DNA of 64,000 bases. It comes from Chryseobacterium sp. S0630 (GTDB taxonomy: Bacteria > Bacteroidota > Bacteroidia > Flavobacteriales > Weeksellaceae). The position numbers were made by a program, and so were the translations under genes. Numbering within the stretch: position 1 is the stretch's first letter; every line of letters begins with the position of its first letter. Shown in pieces: positions 44,368 through 52,566 of this stretch. The notes beneath the pieces were generated by a model that worked only from the letters and a program-made list of their open reading frames with translations, did not search any database and was not told where the DNA came from. The stretch lies in assembly GCF_024158915.1 (NCBI RefSeq), contig NZ_JAMZGF010000015.1, positions 30,998 through 94,997 of the forward strand, in the 5' to 3' direction.

Positions 44368-45114
44368 ATGAAAAAATTAACCCATAAACTGGCTATCGTA
44401 ACAGGAGGAAACAGCGGAATCGGATTCGCTGCAGCCAAAGAACTTATTTCAGAAGGAGCAACCGTGATCATCACCGGAAGACGAAAAGAAGCTGTAGAAA
44501 AAGCGGCTCAGGAGCTTGGAGCAATCCCATTCATTGCAGACCAGGCTCATCTTGATGATATCGATCTATTGAAGAAAGAAGTAGAGAAACAGTTCGGTAA
44601 AGTAGATATTCTGTTTATCAATGCCGGCATTACAGGAACTCTGACACCTATTGAAAATATGGATGTTGAAAATTTTGATCAGGTGATGAATATTAATTTC
44701 AGAGGAGCTTATTTTACGTTAAGCAAATTCATTCCTTTATTGAACGATGGAGCTTCTGTTATCTTTTTATCTTCTATTGTCGCTTCTACCTATAAACCCA
44801 ACAGTTCGGCTTATCAGGCAAGCAAAGCCGCGGTGAATTCTATCGCCAAAACGGCAGCAGCAGAATTAGCTCCAAGAAAAATCAGAGTCAATATGATAAG
44901 CCCTGGTCCTATACAAACTGAAATTATGAACAAAGCTGGATTGGATGAAGAAACTTTAAAAAATCTTACCAGCCATCTTATTGACCAGATTCCATTGAAG
45001 AAAATGGGAACCGCTGAAGAAGTTGCGAAACTGGTTACTTATTTATCAGATAATGAATCTTCAGGATATGTCACGGGAACCGAAATTATTATAGACGGAG
45101 GCCTTACTCTATAA
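44368..45114 (+). CDS. SDR family oxidoreductase
   Basis: 248 residues from the ATG at 44368 (MKKLTHKLAIVTGGNSGIGF). TGGNSGIG, NAGITG, catalytic FLSSIVASTYKPNSSAYQAS with S and Y-Q-A-S-K all present, and the C-terminal GYVTGTEIIIDGGLTL. A complete classical SDR. It is the single target gene of the divergent HxlR regulator, a pairing common for quinone- or electrophile-responsive reductases. Substrate unknown. Confidence 0.94.
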   Translation: MKKLTHKLAIVTGGNSGIGFAAAKELISEGATVIITGRRKEAVEKAAQELGAIPFIADQAHLDDIDLLKKEVEKQFGKVDILFINAGITGTLTPIENMDVENFDQVMNINFRGAYFTLSKFIPLLNDGASVIFLSSIVASTYKPNSSAYQASKAAVNSIAKTAAAELAPRKIRVNMISPGPIQTEIMNKAGLDEETLKNLTSHLIDQIPLKKMGTAEEVAKLVTYLSDNESSGYVTGTEIIIDGGLTL

Positions 45115-45131
45115 ACAATAGTTTTTATTAA

Positions 45132-45160
45132 ATCCCGGTAGATGTACTACCGGGGTTTTT
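45132..45160 (+). terminator. Terminator of the SDR gene
   Basis: CCCGGTAG (45134-45141) pairs with CTACCGGG (45147-45154), followed by GTTTTTC. Confidence 0.85.
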
Positions 45161-45185
45161 CATGTGTATTTTCGGGGTTAAAAAT

Positions 45186-45259
45186 TCCGGATTCACCTTT
45201 TGATTTGTCCGGATCAGCCTGTTTTCCGTTTCACAGCATCTGCTACCGGCCTACTTTTG
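45186..45259 (+). promoter_or_regulatory. LytTR-type direct-repeat operator and promoter of the haem operon
   Basis: TCCGGATTCACC (45186) and TCCGGATCAGCC (45208) are 22 bp apart. TACTTTTG (45252-45259) is a perfect -7 box 44 bp from the second repeat. 34 of 40 bases from 45186 match the operator at 48791, at the same distance from its -7 box. Binding by the LytTR regulator at 47785 is inferred. Confidence 0.7.
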
Positions 45260-45286
45260 ATCCAGAAAAATAAAACAATACTCATT

Positions 45287-46270
45287 ATGGATACCGTAAA
45301 GAAAAAAAGAAATCCCATTGCCATAGTATTTCTGGCCATATTAGGAGTTTTCGGAGGGTTGCAGCTATTCAGCAGACCTTTGGAAGGGAAACCGGTTACA
45401 GGAAAAATAGAAGCTCCAAGGGAAGTGATCAGTATTCTGGAAAACTCATGTTTCAGCTGTCATTCTAACCAGCAGAATCTAAGCTGGTATGATAAAATCG
45501 CTCCTGTTTCCTGGGCGGTCAATAAAGACATCCAAAGAGCCAGAGAAGTTCTGAATTTTTCTGAATGGGAAAAATACTCACCGGCTGATCATCAGGGAAA
45601 AATGTATGCTATTCTGAACATGATGCAAAGTGGCAAAATGCCTCTTCATGAATACACGCTGCTGCATCCTTCAGCTAAGATTACAGCAAAAGATATTGAA
45701 ATCATTAAAAAATACACTCTTTCATTATCTTCAGCACAATCTTCTGTACACAATAAAACTGAACCCAATTTACCTTCTGCAGCTAAAACTGACCCAACTC
45801 CAGCTCAATTTCCGGTTTCTCCCAACGGAGTTCAATACACTTCCGATTTCAAAAACTGGAAGGTCATCAGCATGAGTACGCTTTTTGATAATTCTATCCG
45901 TGTAATTTATGGAAATGATATTGCTGTGAAAGCCGTGGAAACCGAAAATTTTCATCCATGGCCAGATGGAAGTATAGTCGTAAAATCGGTATGGAAGCAA
46001 CAGGAATTTCCAAATGGGGAAATCAGACCTGGGAAATTTATCAATGCGCAATTTATGGTAAAAGATTCCAAGCAATATCAAGATACTGAGGGTTGGGGAT
46101 TTGCGAAATTCTCCGGAGAAGATCTCCATCCAACAGGAAAAACAGCTTCCTTCGCCAAAGAATCCTGCATCGCCTGTCACAGACAATTAGCAGAAAAAAC
46201 AGGTTATCTGTTTGACGTCCCGATGAAAGTCAATACCCAAAGATTAATCCAAAATTTGCAGAAAAAATGA
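45287..46270 (+). CDS. Membrane-anchored haem-binding protein with cytochrome P460 domain
   Basis: 327 residues from the ATG at 45287. N-terminal anchor (PIAIVFLAILGVFGGLQLF, 10-28), then a haem-binding domain with C55-F-S-C-H59 and SWYDKIAPVSWAVNKDIQRA, a Ser/Thr/Pro linker (about 150-180), and a P460-like domain (NGVQYTSDFKNWKVISMSTL, IRVIYGNDIA) ending with a second CxxCH, C294-I-A-C-H298. Two c-type haem sites are thus predicted, at the periplasmic face. P460 proteins oxidise hydroxylamine or bind NO in other bacteria; function here is unknown. ATGA overlap with the next gene. Confidence 0.88.
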   Translation: MDTVKKKRNPIAIVFLAILGVFGGLQLFSRPLEGKPVTGKIEAPREVISILENSCFSCHSNQQNLSWYDKIAPVSWAVNKDIQRAREVLNFSEWEKYSPADHQGKMYAILNMMQSGKMPLHEYTLLHPSAKITAKDIEIIKKYTLSLSSAQSSVHNKTEPNLPSAAKTDPTPAQFPVSPNGVQYTSDFKNWKVISMSTLFDNSIRVIYGNDIAVKAVETENFHPWPDGSIVVKSVWKQQEFPNGEIRPGKFINAQFMVKDSKQYQDTEGWGFAKFSGEDLHPTGKTASFAKESCIACHRQLAEKTGYLFDVPMKVNTQRLIQNLQKK

Positions 46271-46710
46271 AAAATACGATCTTCATCTTATTGGTAAGTC
46301 TTATTGCTCTTACCGCTTGCAGCAAAGAAAACAATGATACAAATAATGTTCTTTCAAGGATTGTTTTTGATCCTGGCCAGCTGAAATTCATCTCCAACTC
46401 TTTAAACCCTAAGAACGAAACTATGTCAGCTTTATATGGAAATGAAAAAGCTTTGGAATCTTTATCAAAGGAAAGCCAGACCCCTGAAGCAGGTGCTGTC
46501 ATGAAACTGGTAACCTGGAAATATCATGATAATCCTCAATACATCGGCGGAACCATCACCGGAGAATTGGTAAGTATTGAAACTGTTCAGGCTGACAATG
46601 CCGGAAACGTTTCTTATGATCTTAAAAATGATCTTTCACAAAACAGTTCTCCCAATAAAGAAGAAAGAATACAATATTTTATGAGTTACCGCCCTGTAAG
46701 CAGACCTTAA
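46267..46710 (+). CDS. Lipoprotein related to cytochrome P460 domains
   Basis: 147 residues. Lipobox L-T-A-C in IFILLVSLIALTACSKENND, acylation at C18 or so. MKLVTWKYHDNPQYIGGTIT and GELVSIETVQADNAGNVSYD resemble the core of P460 domains, but no CxxCH is present, so haem binding is not shown. Co-translated with the upstream haem protein (4-bp overlap), probably an outer-membrane or inner-membrane-facing partner. Confidence 0.8.
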   Translation: MKNTIFILLVSLIALTACSKENNDTNNVLSRIVFDPGQLKFISNSLNPKNETMSALYGNEKALESLSKESQTPEAGAVMKLVTWKYHDNPQYIGGTITGELVSIETVQADNAGNVSYDLKNDLSQNSSPNKEERIQYFMSYRPVSRP

Positions 46711-46790
46711 TAAAAAACTCCTGTTTCACTATTTATCATAATATTTTCAATAAAAAACATTAATTTAACCTTTTCAAATCAGTAGATTTC

Positions 46791-47804
46791 ATGCAACAGC
46801 AAAAAATAAAAATCTCACAAGCCATTATCTGGATAAGCTCCATTTTCCTGGGTATTTTATCATCCGTACCTCAGCTGGCATCCCATCAATTCAACTGGAA
46901 AGAAGCCGTGGTAAACTCAGCTATTACAGCAGCATTTTCAGTAATCATGTGGTACATCAATATTTATATGCTGAACCGCACAAAAAAACGAAGACAACAG
47001 ATCTCTTATTCAAGATTGATGGTGGTACTTGCTTTTGGGATGGTGATTATGTTTGGTCTGGCATGGATTCAGCAGCTGATTCTCTCCCATATTAATTTTG
47101 GTCCCGTAATGCTGATGATTGAGGTAAGAGGAATTCTGATCAATCTGGTGTGTTATATGTTCCTGAATCTACTTCAGAATAATTATACAGGACAACAGGT
47201 GCAGCTTGAACTGGAAAAGGTAAAAAGTGACAATTTAGGAGCTCAATATGAATTATTAAAGCAGCAGATCAATCCACATTTTCTTTTCAACAGTCTGAAT
47301 ACGTTAAAACTGATGGCCGAAACGCGTGATGAAGAAACCGTTGATTTTATTGTAAAACTGTCTGATTTTTACAGATTTACTCTTGAAAGCAGAAAACTGG
47401 ATTTAATCAGCGTTCAGGAAGAAATGAGAATAGTAGATTCTTATCTGTTTCTTCAGAAAGCCCGTTTCGGAGAAGGAATTAAGTTTACCAACGAGCTTGG
47501 AAAGGAAACCGCTCAAACTCTTATTCCTCCTTTTACGCTTCAGCTTTTGGTGGAGAACTGTATCAAACATAATATTGTTTCGCAGAGCAAACCTTTACAT
47601 ATTAAAATTTATACTGCTGATAATCATATTGTGATCGAAAATCCTATCCAGCGAAAAGTAACCCCCGAAGATTCTTTGGGAGTTGGGCTGGACAACATTA
47701 AAATGCGCTACAAACACTTGCTGGAAAAGAATATTATTATTAATTCAGACGAAAAAACGTTTCAGATAAAACTACCATTAATCCATGAATATAATCATTA
47801 TTGA
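46791..47804 (+). CDS. LytS-like sensor histidine kinase
   Basis: 337 residues. Four membrane segments (about 10-30, 43-60, 75-97, 103-128). His_kinase domain with H163 in QQINPHFLFNSLNTLKLMAE, N box PPFTLQLLVENCIKHNIVSQ and the G-box-like GVGLDNIKMRYKHLL. The regulator gene overlaps its end by 20 bases. The signal is unknown; the flanking operons encode haem and thiol-oxidoreductase-like proteins. The 80-base gap to the upstream lipoprotein gene has no repeat operator, so co-transcription from 45287 is possible. Confidence 0.94.
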   Translation: MQQQKIKISQAIIWISSIFLGILSSVPQLASHQFNWKEAVVNSAITAAFSVIMWYINIYMLNRTKKRRQQISYSRLMVVLAFGMVIMFGLAWIQQLILSHINFGPVMLMIEVRGILINLVCYMFLNLLQNNYTGQQVQLELEKVKSDNLGAQYELLKQQINPHFLFNSLNTLKLMAETRDEETVDFIVKLSDFYRFTLESRKLDLISVQEEMRIVDSYLFLQKARFGEGIKFTNELGKETAQTLIPPFTLQLLVENCIKHNIVSQSKPLHIKIYTADNHIVIENPIQRKVTPEDSLGVGLDNIKMRYKHLLEKNIIINSDEKTFQIKLPLIHEYNHY

Positions 47805-48543
47805 AGATGAATTCAGGGCAGCTAAATCCCTGCAGAATTTAATATCAGACTTAAAACCGGACTCAAAAATACTGGGTGTTTATGACAGTATTGAAACAAG
47901 TATTGAAGGCTTAAAGGAAATCAAACCCGATCTTATTTTTATGGATATCCATCTTTCAGACGGACTTTCCTTTGAAATTTTCAAATCGGTTGATATTACC
48001 TGCCCTGTGGTTTTCTGTACTGCTTTTGATCAGTATATGCTGGATGCTTTTAAAAGTAAGGGTGTTGACTATGTCTTAAAACCATTTTCAAAAGAAGATA
48101 TTGCCGAAGCCCTGAGAAAGGTTGACGAACTGAAAAAATTCTTCCAGAAAAATGATCTTCCGGATCTGGAATCCATCATACAGAAAATGAATCAGCCTGC
48201 GGGTAAAAGCAATTTCCTGGTTTTCAAAAATCAGAAATATACTACGATTCCTACAGAAGACATTGCGTATTTTTATATCCACAATGAGATCACCCATCTG
48301 GTTACATTTGCCAAAGAGCAGTTTTCCCTTACCCAACCTTTGGGCCAGGTAGCAGAACAGGTTTCTGATAAACAGTTTTTCAGAGTCAACAGACAGTATC
48401 TTGTTAACTTTAAAGCGATTAAAGAAATGGAACATTATTTTCAACGCAAAATACTGGTAAAGCTTACCATTGAAACCCCTGAGAAACTTTTGATTAACAA
48501 AGAAAAGACCCATAGTTTTTTCACATGGCTGGAGGATAGGTAA
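47785..48543 (+). CDS. LytTR family response regulator
   Basis: 252 residues. Receiver domain 1-120: E7-D8-E9, phospho-acceptor D54 in FMDIHLS, T at CTAFDQ and K in LKPFS. LytTR domain about 145-250 (NFLVFKNQKYTTIPTEDIAY, FRVNRQYLVNFKAIKEMEHY). Likely binds the 22-bp-spaced direct repeats upstream of 45287 and 48881. Its start is inside the kinase gene, ensuring co-translation. Confidence 0.95.
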   Translation: MNIIIIEDEFRAAKSLQNLISDLKPDSKILGVYDSIETSIEGLKEIKPDLIFMDIHLSDGLSFEIFKSVDITCPVVFCTAFDQYMLDAFKSKGVDYVLKPFSKEDIAEALRKVDELKKFFQKNDLPDLESIIQKMNQPAGKSNFLVFKNQKYTTIPTEDIAYFYIHNEITHLVTFAKEQFSLTQPLGQVAEQVSDKQFFRVNRQYLVNFKAIKEMEHYFQRKILVKLTIETPEKLLINKEKTHSFFTWLEDR

Positions 48544-48780
48544 AGGAGAAAGGAAGCTGGAGGTTGGGTGCTGGAAGTACTTTGTAGCCAATGCGATTTA
48601 TGAATGTCTTTTTTAAATACATTATAGCCCTGATTAAGATGATCAGGGTTTTCTTTTGCTTTAATTTTTTAAGCTTCATTGCTCATATTTTTACTATCAA
48701 AAAATATAGACATCGATTCCTTTTTGCACTCCAAAAACTTCCTTCCTCCCTCTTCCAGCATCCAGCCTTAAAATACTTCC
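48544..48780. repeat. Inverted 7-bp arrays with a terminator between
   Basis: 48544-48578: AGGAGAA/AGGAAGC/TGGAGGT/TGGGTGC/TGGAAGT, starting one base after the regulator stop. 48737-48770 (ACTTCCTTCCTCCCTCTTCC...) is a reverse-complement-like series. CCCTGAT (48628-48634) and ATCAGGG (48642-48648) plus TTTTCTTTT form the regulator operon terminator. Confidence 0.6.
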
Positions 48781-48790
48781 CCTCACAATT

Positions 48791-48864
48791 TCCGGGTTCA
48801 CCCTTTAATTTGTCCGGTTGAGCCTTTTTTGTATTCTTTTGCCTTTGCAGAGTATCTACTTTTG
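48791..48864 (+). promoter_or_regulatory. LytTR-type direct-repeat operator and promoter of the DUF1223 operon
   Basis: TCCGGGTTCACC (48791) and TCCGGTTGAGCC (48813), 22 bp apart; TACTTTTG (48857-48864) is a perfect -7 box 44 bp from the second repeat. Same geometry as at 45186. Confidence 0.7.
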
Positions 48865-48880
48865 AATCAAATTAAAAGAC

Positions 48881-49657
48881 ATGATACTAAAAAACTTAAT
48901 CACAGTAAGCGCTTTCACAGCATTATTATTTGCTACCTCAGCATTTATTCATCAAAATAAAGATCAAAAAACTGTACAGTATTCAGCTGATGAAAACAAT
49001 GGTTTCGCAGTGTTGGAATTGTTCACTTCAGAAGGCTGCTCCAGTTGCCCTCCGGCAGATGAGCTGATGGGAAAAATTGAAAAAGAATATAAGGACGAAC
49101 CTGTTTATCTACTCTCCTATCATGTGGATTACTGGAACCGCCTTGGATGGAAAGACCGATTCAGCAGTTCTGAAAACTCTCAACGACAACAGCAGTATAG
49201 CCGTATATTGAATTCACAGGTTTATACTCCACAGCTGGTAGTGAACGGAAAAACAGAATTTGTAGGTTCTGATGAAAACAATATCAAAAATGCTATTCAG
49301 CAAGCCTTGTTTGATACTAAAAAAACAAATGTAGAATTATCTGCAACCGTTTCTCAGAATGCAGTTAATGTCCATTACAAAGCACCCTCCAAAGATCCTC
49401 AGAATATGCTTCTCGTTAATCTGGTGGAAAAACATTCTTCTACTCAGGTAGGAAAAGGTGAAAATGAAGGGTGCCATCTTCATCATTGGCAAATTGTTCA
49501 CAAACAAAACACCATCTCATTGAATAAACAGCAGGAAGGGAACACAGCATTCAAACTTCCGGAAGGTTTCTCTCCTGAAAACTGGGAAGTCATCGCTTTT
49601 ATTCAGAATATGAAAACCGGAGAAATTTCAGGATCAGCAAAGACAACTTTTAAATAA
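48881..49657 (+). CDS. DUF1223 thioredoxin-like exported protein
   Basis: 258 residues. Signal-anchor-like start MILKNLITVSAFTALLFATS. Residues 43-60 read AVLELFTSEGCSSCPPAD with C53-S-S-C56, the DUF1223 signature; SYHVDYWNRLGWKDRFSSSE and SQVYTPQLVVNGKTEFVGSD follow. DUF1223 resembles thioredoxin folds, with a putative disulphide or metal site. Family members are secreted proteins of unknown function. First gene of an operon with DoxX and under the LytTR-type operator. Confidence 0.9.
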   Translation: MILKNLITVSAFTALLFATSAFIHQNKDQKTVQYSADENNGFAVLELFTSEGCSSCPPADELMGKIEKEYKDEPVYLLSYHVDYWNRLGWKDRFSSSENSQRQQQYSRILNSQVYTPQLVVNGKTEFVGSDENNIKNAIQQALFDTKKTNVELSATVSQNAVNVHYKAPSKDPQNMLLVNLVEKHSSTQVGKGENEGCHLHHWQIVHKQNTISLNKQQEGNTAFKLPEGFSPENWEVIAFIQNMKTGEISGSAKTTFK

Positions 49658-49695
49658 AATAAGATACAATTTAATCAATACTAAAAATTACAACA

Positions 49696-50088
49696 ATGAA
49701 AACAAAAACAACAAAAATCATCTATTGGGCAGGAGTTATTTTTATGTCGTTATGGTTTGGGGCCAGCGGTTTCTTTGAACTGACAAAAAATACTGTGGTG
49801 TGGGATATTACTCAACAGCTTGGCTATCCGCCGCATTTCATTTATATATTGGGCGTTTTTAAAATTGCAGGAGTTCTGGTTCTTCTGCTTCCCAATAGAT
49901 TATTAAGATTGAAAGAATGGGTATTTGCAGGAATGTTTTTTGACATCCTCTTTGCTTTTTTCTCCAAAATAGCAGTATTTGGTTTTCCGTCTACAGTAGA
50001 TGCGATGGTCGCTTTTTCAGTGCTAACAGTAACGTATATAATGTTCAGAAAGCTGTATTCTCCTGAAATGGTATTTGGAGAAGCTTGA
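49696..50088 (+). CDS. DoxX family membrane protein
   Basis: 130 residues with four membrane segments (IIYWAGVIFMSLWFGASGFF; FIYILGVFKIAGVLVLLLPN; WVFAGMFFDILFAFFSKIAV; VDAMVAFSVLTVTYIMF). GVFKIAGVLVLLLP and the N-terminal S-G-F-F-E-L pattern fit DoxX-like subfamily (DUF6732/DoxX_2-like). Expected to work with the DUF1223 protein on thiol or redox chemistry at the membrane (inference). Confidence 0.85.
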   Translation: MKTKTTKIIYWAGVIFMSLWFGASGFFELTKNTVVWDITQQLGYPPHFIYILGVFKIAGVLVLLLPNRLLRLKEWVFAGMFFDILFAFFSKIAVFGFPSTVDAMVAFSVLTVTYIMFRKLYSPEMVFGEA

Positions 50089-50122
50089 TATGCATACAAC
50101 GCTAATTTTTTCTTATGTTTGA

Positions 50123-50155
50123 AACAGATCCTCCCAGCCAACGGAAGGATCTGTT
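50123..50155 (+). terminator. Terminator of the DUF1223/DoxX operon
   Basis: AACAGATCC (50123-50131) pairs exactly with GGATCTGTT (50147-50155), followed by ATTTTATAAG. Confidence 0.75.
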
Positions 50156-50162
50156 ATTTTAT

Positions 50163-50222
50163 AAGTTTGGGCTAAAGCCCGATGAATGAGCGTTGTTTGT
50201 GAAAGCGGACTAAAGTCCGATG
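50163..50222. repeat. Two-hairpin TAAA-loop repeat, copy 2
   Basis: GGGCTAAAGCCC and GCGGACTAAAGTCCG-type hairpins (AGTTTGGGCTAAAGCCCG, GGACTAAAGTCC). Related to 6319-6376 and 54309-54370. Confidence 0.6.
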
Positions 50223-50233
50223 CTATTGATAAA

Positions 50234-50403
50234 CCACCCCGTCAAAAATTCTTTGAATTTTTGCCACCCCTCCGGAGGAGGGGAATGCTGAGCACCTATT
50301 TATTAATCAAGGTCAATGTATCCCTTATCCTCTTTACCTCTCACCTGCAATCTATGACCTGCTACCTGCTACCTGCTACCTGCTACCTGCTACCTGCTAC
50401 CTA
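50234..50403 (+). repeat. CCACCCCGTC repeat copy 3 plus tandem heptamers
   Basis: 50234-50286 is the double-hairpin element, followed by GCACCTATTTATTAATCAAG, shared with copy 2. 50312-50356 is a degenerate heptamer series. 50357-50398 is ACCTGCT repeated six times. The final CTA is the reverse complement of the TAG stop codon of the minus-strand gene at 50401. Confidence 0.85.
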
Positions 50404-51393
50404 ATTCATAAAACTTTCCGGGAACCATTCAAATGCTGAAGATTTTGTTTTGGTAAACCCAAGACCTGGCCATGGTAAATGATAAGCAAATGCTCTGATT
50501 TTGGTATCTGCCAATTGCTGAAGGAGTTTTTTTCTTGATGCCGTTGCGATATCCAGATCAGTGTCACCAAAATAGCCCCATTCAGGATGGGGAAAAAGGA
50601 CTACATCAGAATGAATCAAATCTGCGATATAGATCAGTTTTTCATTTCCTGAAGAAATGGTTGTAACGGTTAAACCTGGTGTATGGCCAGGTGCTAACTG
50701 GAAACTAAAATACTCATACAGTGGATGATTAAGGTCATAAAATTTCAGCTTTGGCTGAATGGTTTTCAGAATATTCCGGACTGCCGGGATAACCTGATTA
50801 AGAAATTCAGGTTGTGTTTTCAGAGCACTGTTACTGAAATCTTTGATAGAAGCTTTCATCCAGAAATCATGTTCTATCTTAGAAATAAAAATATCGGCAT
50901 TGGGGAAAACAAACTGATTCTGTTTATCTACAACTCCTCCGATATGGTCGGGATGGGCATGAGAGATAAAAACATCAGTGATATCTTTCGCAGAAAATCC
51001 TGCTTTTTGGAGACTTTTTAATAGAAATCCGGTTCTTTCATCAGCAAAAATTCCCATTCCCGTATCGAATAAAATGAGTTTATTTTTCGTTTTAACCAAT
51101 AGAATATTCATCGCCATATCGATATAATTCTCCGGTCTGAAATTGTTTTTAAGGATTGACTTTAATTCTGAAACAGTTCCTCTGGGAGCGAATGAGTTCA
51201 GATTTTCTTCATGAATATATCCGTCTGTAAGTACAAAGAGGTCCAGTTCTCCAAGCTTTAATTTTTTAAAACCGGAAAGATCATTTCCAGTTTTTTCAAC
51301 AGTTGTTTTAGACTGTGCCATTAAGCCGGAAAAAGGAATCATGCTCAATGTTCCTGCTAACAATCCGTTCTTTAATAATTCTCTTCTGTTCAT
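50401..51393 (-). CDS. Exported MBL-fold metallo-hydrolase
   Basis: 330 residues. Twin-arginine-like start MNRRELLKNGLLAGTLSMIP (RRELLK) with A-x-A-like end, so Tat export is likely. Metal-binding HAHPDHIGGVVD (HxHxDH), then LAPGHTPGLTVTTISSGNEK and AFAYHLPWPGLGF supply later ligands. The family includes quorum-quenching lactonases and other hydrolases; substrate unknown. The stop codon is the last unit of the tandem heptamer array. Confidence 0.9.
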   Translation of the reverse strand: MNRRELLKNGLLAGTLSMIPFSGLMAQSKTTVEKTGNDLSGFKKLKLGELDLFVLTDGYIHEENLNSFAPRGTVSELKSILKNNFRPENYIDMAMNILLVKTKNKLILFDTGMGIFADERTGFLLKSLQKAGFSAKDITDVFISHAHPDHIGGVVDKQNQFVFPNADIFISKIEHDFWMKASIKDFSNSALKTQPEFLNQVIPAVRNILKTIQPKLKFYDLNHPLYEYFSFQLAPGHTPGLTVTTISSGNEKLIYIADLIHSDVVLFPHPEWGYFGDTDLDIATASRKKLLQQLADTKIRAFAYHLPWPGLGFTKTKSSAFEWFPESFMN

Positions 51394-51427
51394 AGCTGAG
51401 TGCTTTTCATTTTAAAATTTAAAACAA

Positions 51428-51465
51428 AAAAACTGAGCTCCTTCATTATCAGGAACTCAGTTTTT
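51428..51465 (-). terminator. Terminator of the aldo/keto reductase gene
   Basis: AAAAACTGAG (51428-51437) pairs with CTCAGTTTTT (51456-51465); T run on the minus strand. Confidence 0.8.
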
Positions 51466-51478
51466 ATATGAATCGTTT

Positions 51479-52480
51479 TTAGTTGTTCACCAGTTTCATT
51501 GATCCTTCTGTATATCTTTCCCCTACGTTCGGGTATTTTTTCGGGATCGCATCAATGGTATCCAGATCCGACTGGGAGAGCTCAATATTGACAGCTGCAA
51601 TATTTTCTTCAAGATATTTAATTCTTTTTGTTCCAGGAATCGGGATAATATCGTCTCCCTGATTCAATACCCATGCTAGTGCCAACTGAGTTCCCTTTAC
51701 TCCTTTGGAAGCTGCCAACTCATTGATCTCATTAGCCAGTTTAGTATTATTTTCAAGATATTCCTGCTGGTAGCGTGGTAATGATTTTCTAAAGTCATCA
51801 TCTCCAAGATTCTGCACTTCATAAATATTGGTAAAAAGTCCTCTTGCCAATGGTGAATAAGGCACTAAGGAAATCCCAAGCTCTCTGATGGTTGGTAAAA
51901 TCTCTTTTTCAACATCTTTGGTAAGGATAGAATATTCTGACTGTAATGCTGCAATAGGGTGGATTTTGTTGGCTTTTCTGATAGATTCTGCTGAAGCTTC
52001 AGATAATCCAATATACTTCACTTTCCCGGCTTTTACCAGCTCAGCCATTGCTCCTACGGTTTCTTCTACGGGCACATTTGGATCTACTCTGTGGGCATAA
52101 TACAAATCAATGGTATCTATTTTTAATCTTTGAAGACTTAGATCTACGGCCTTTCTGATCCATTCCGGAGAACCGTCGAAATACGTTCCGGGAGCTCCAC
52201 TGTGACTTGCTTTACCATCTTTAAACCTGAATCCAAATTTGGTTGCAATAAAAATCTTATCTCTGTTTGGGACTAAAACTTTGGAAATCAGTTTTTCATT
52301 TTCTCCATTGGCATACATATCTGCTGTATCCCAAAAGTTAACCCCTAAGTCCAATGCTCTGTGCAGAGTATTGATACTTTCCTGCTCGTCTGTAGGACCA
52401 TAAGCAAAGCTCATTCCCATACATCCTAAACCGATTGCTGATAACTGTTCTTCTGTGTTTCCTAATTTTTTAAATTTCAT
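51479..52480 (-). CDS. Aldo/keto reductase
   Basis: 333 residues. FKKLGNTEEQLSAIGLGCMG, NFWDTADMYANGENEKLISK (catalytic D and Y), FIATKFGF (K), IDLYYAHRVDPNVPVEETVG (H), and IIPIPGTKRIKYLEENIAAV for NADPH binding: a complete YajO/AKR set. Reduces aldehydes or ketones using NADPH. The divergent-type partner is the AraC gene just upstream, oriented the same way, 86 bases away. Confidence 0.95.
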   Translation of the reverse strand: MKFKKLGNTEEQLSAIGLGCMGMSFAYGPTDEQESINTLHRALDLGVNFWDTADMYANGENEKLISKVLVPNRDKIFIATKFGFRFKDGKASHSGAPGTYFDGSPEWIRKAVDLSLQRLKIDTIDLYYAHRVDPNVPVEETVGAMAELVKAGKVKYIGLSEASAESIRKANKIHPIAALQSEYSILTKDVEKEILPTIRELGISLVPYSPLARGLFTNIYEVQNLGDDDFRKSLPRYQQEYLENNTKLANEINELAASKGVKGTQLALAWVLNQGDDIIPIPGTKRIKYLEENIAAVNIELSQSDLDTIDAIPKKYPNVGERYTEGSMKLVNN

Positions 52481-52566
52481 GATAGGTATGATTTAATTTT
52501 ATATGACAAAATTAGAGCATCCGGAAACCCGCCACGATATAGAATTCAAACTAAAAATTATAAAAT

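Noticed and set aside
48591..48821. 76-residue plus-strand ORF after the LytTR gene
   Set aside because: It crosses the terminator hairpin and the inverted heptamer arrays, and its translation is a low-complexity hydrophobic/basic mix, not a gene-like sequence.
50357..50403. CRISPR-like array
   Set aside because: Seven-base tandem units without spacers are a simple repeat, not a CRISPR; no cas genes lie nearby.
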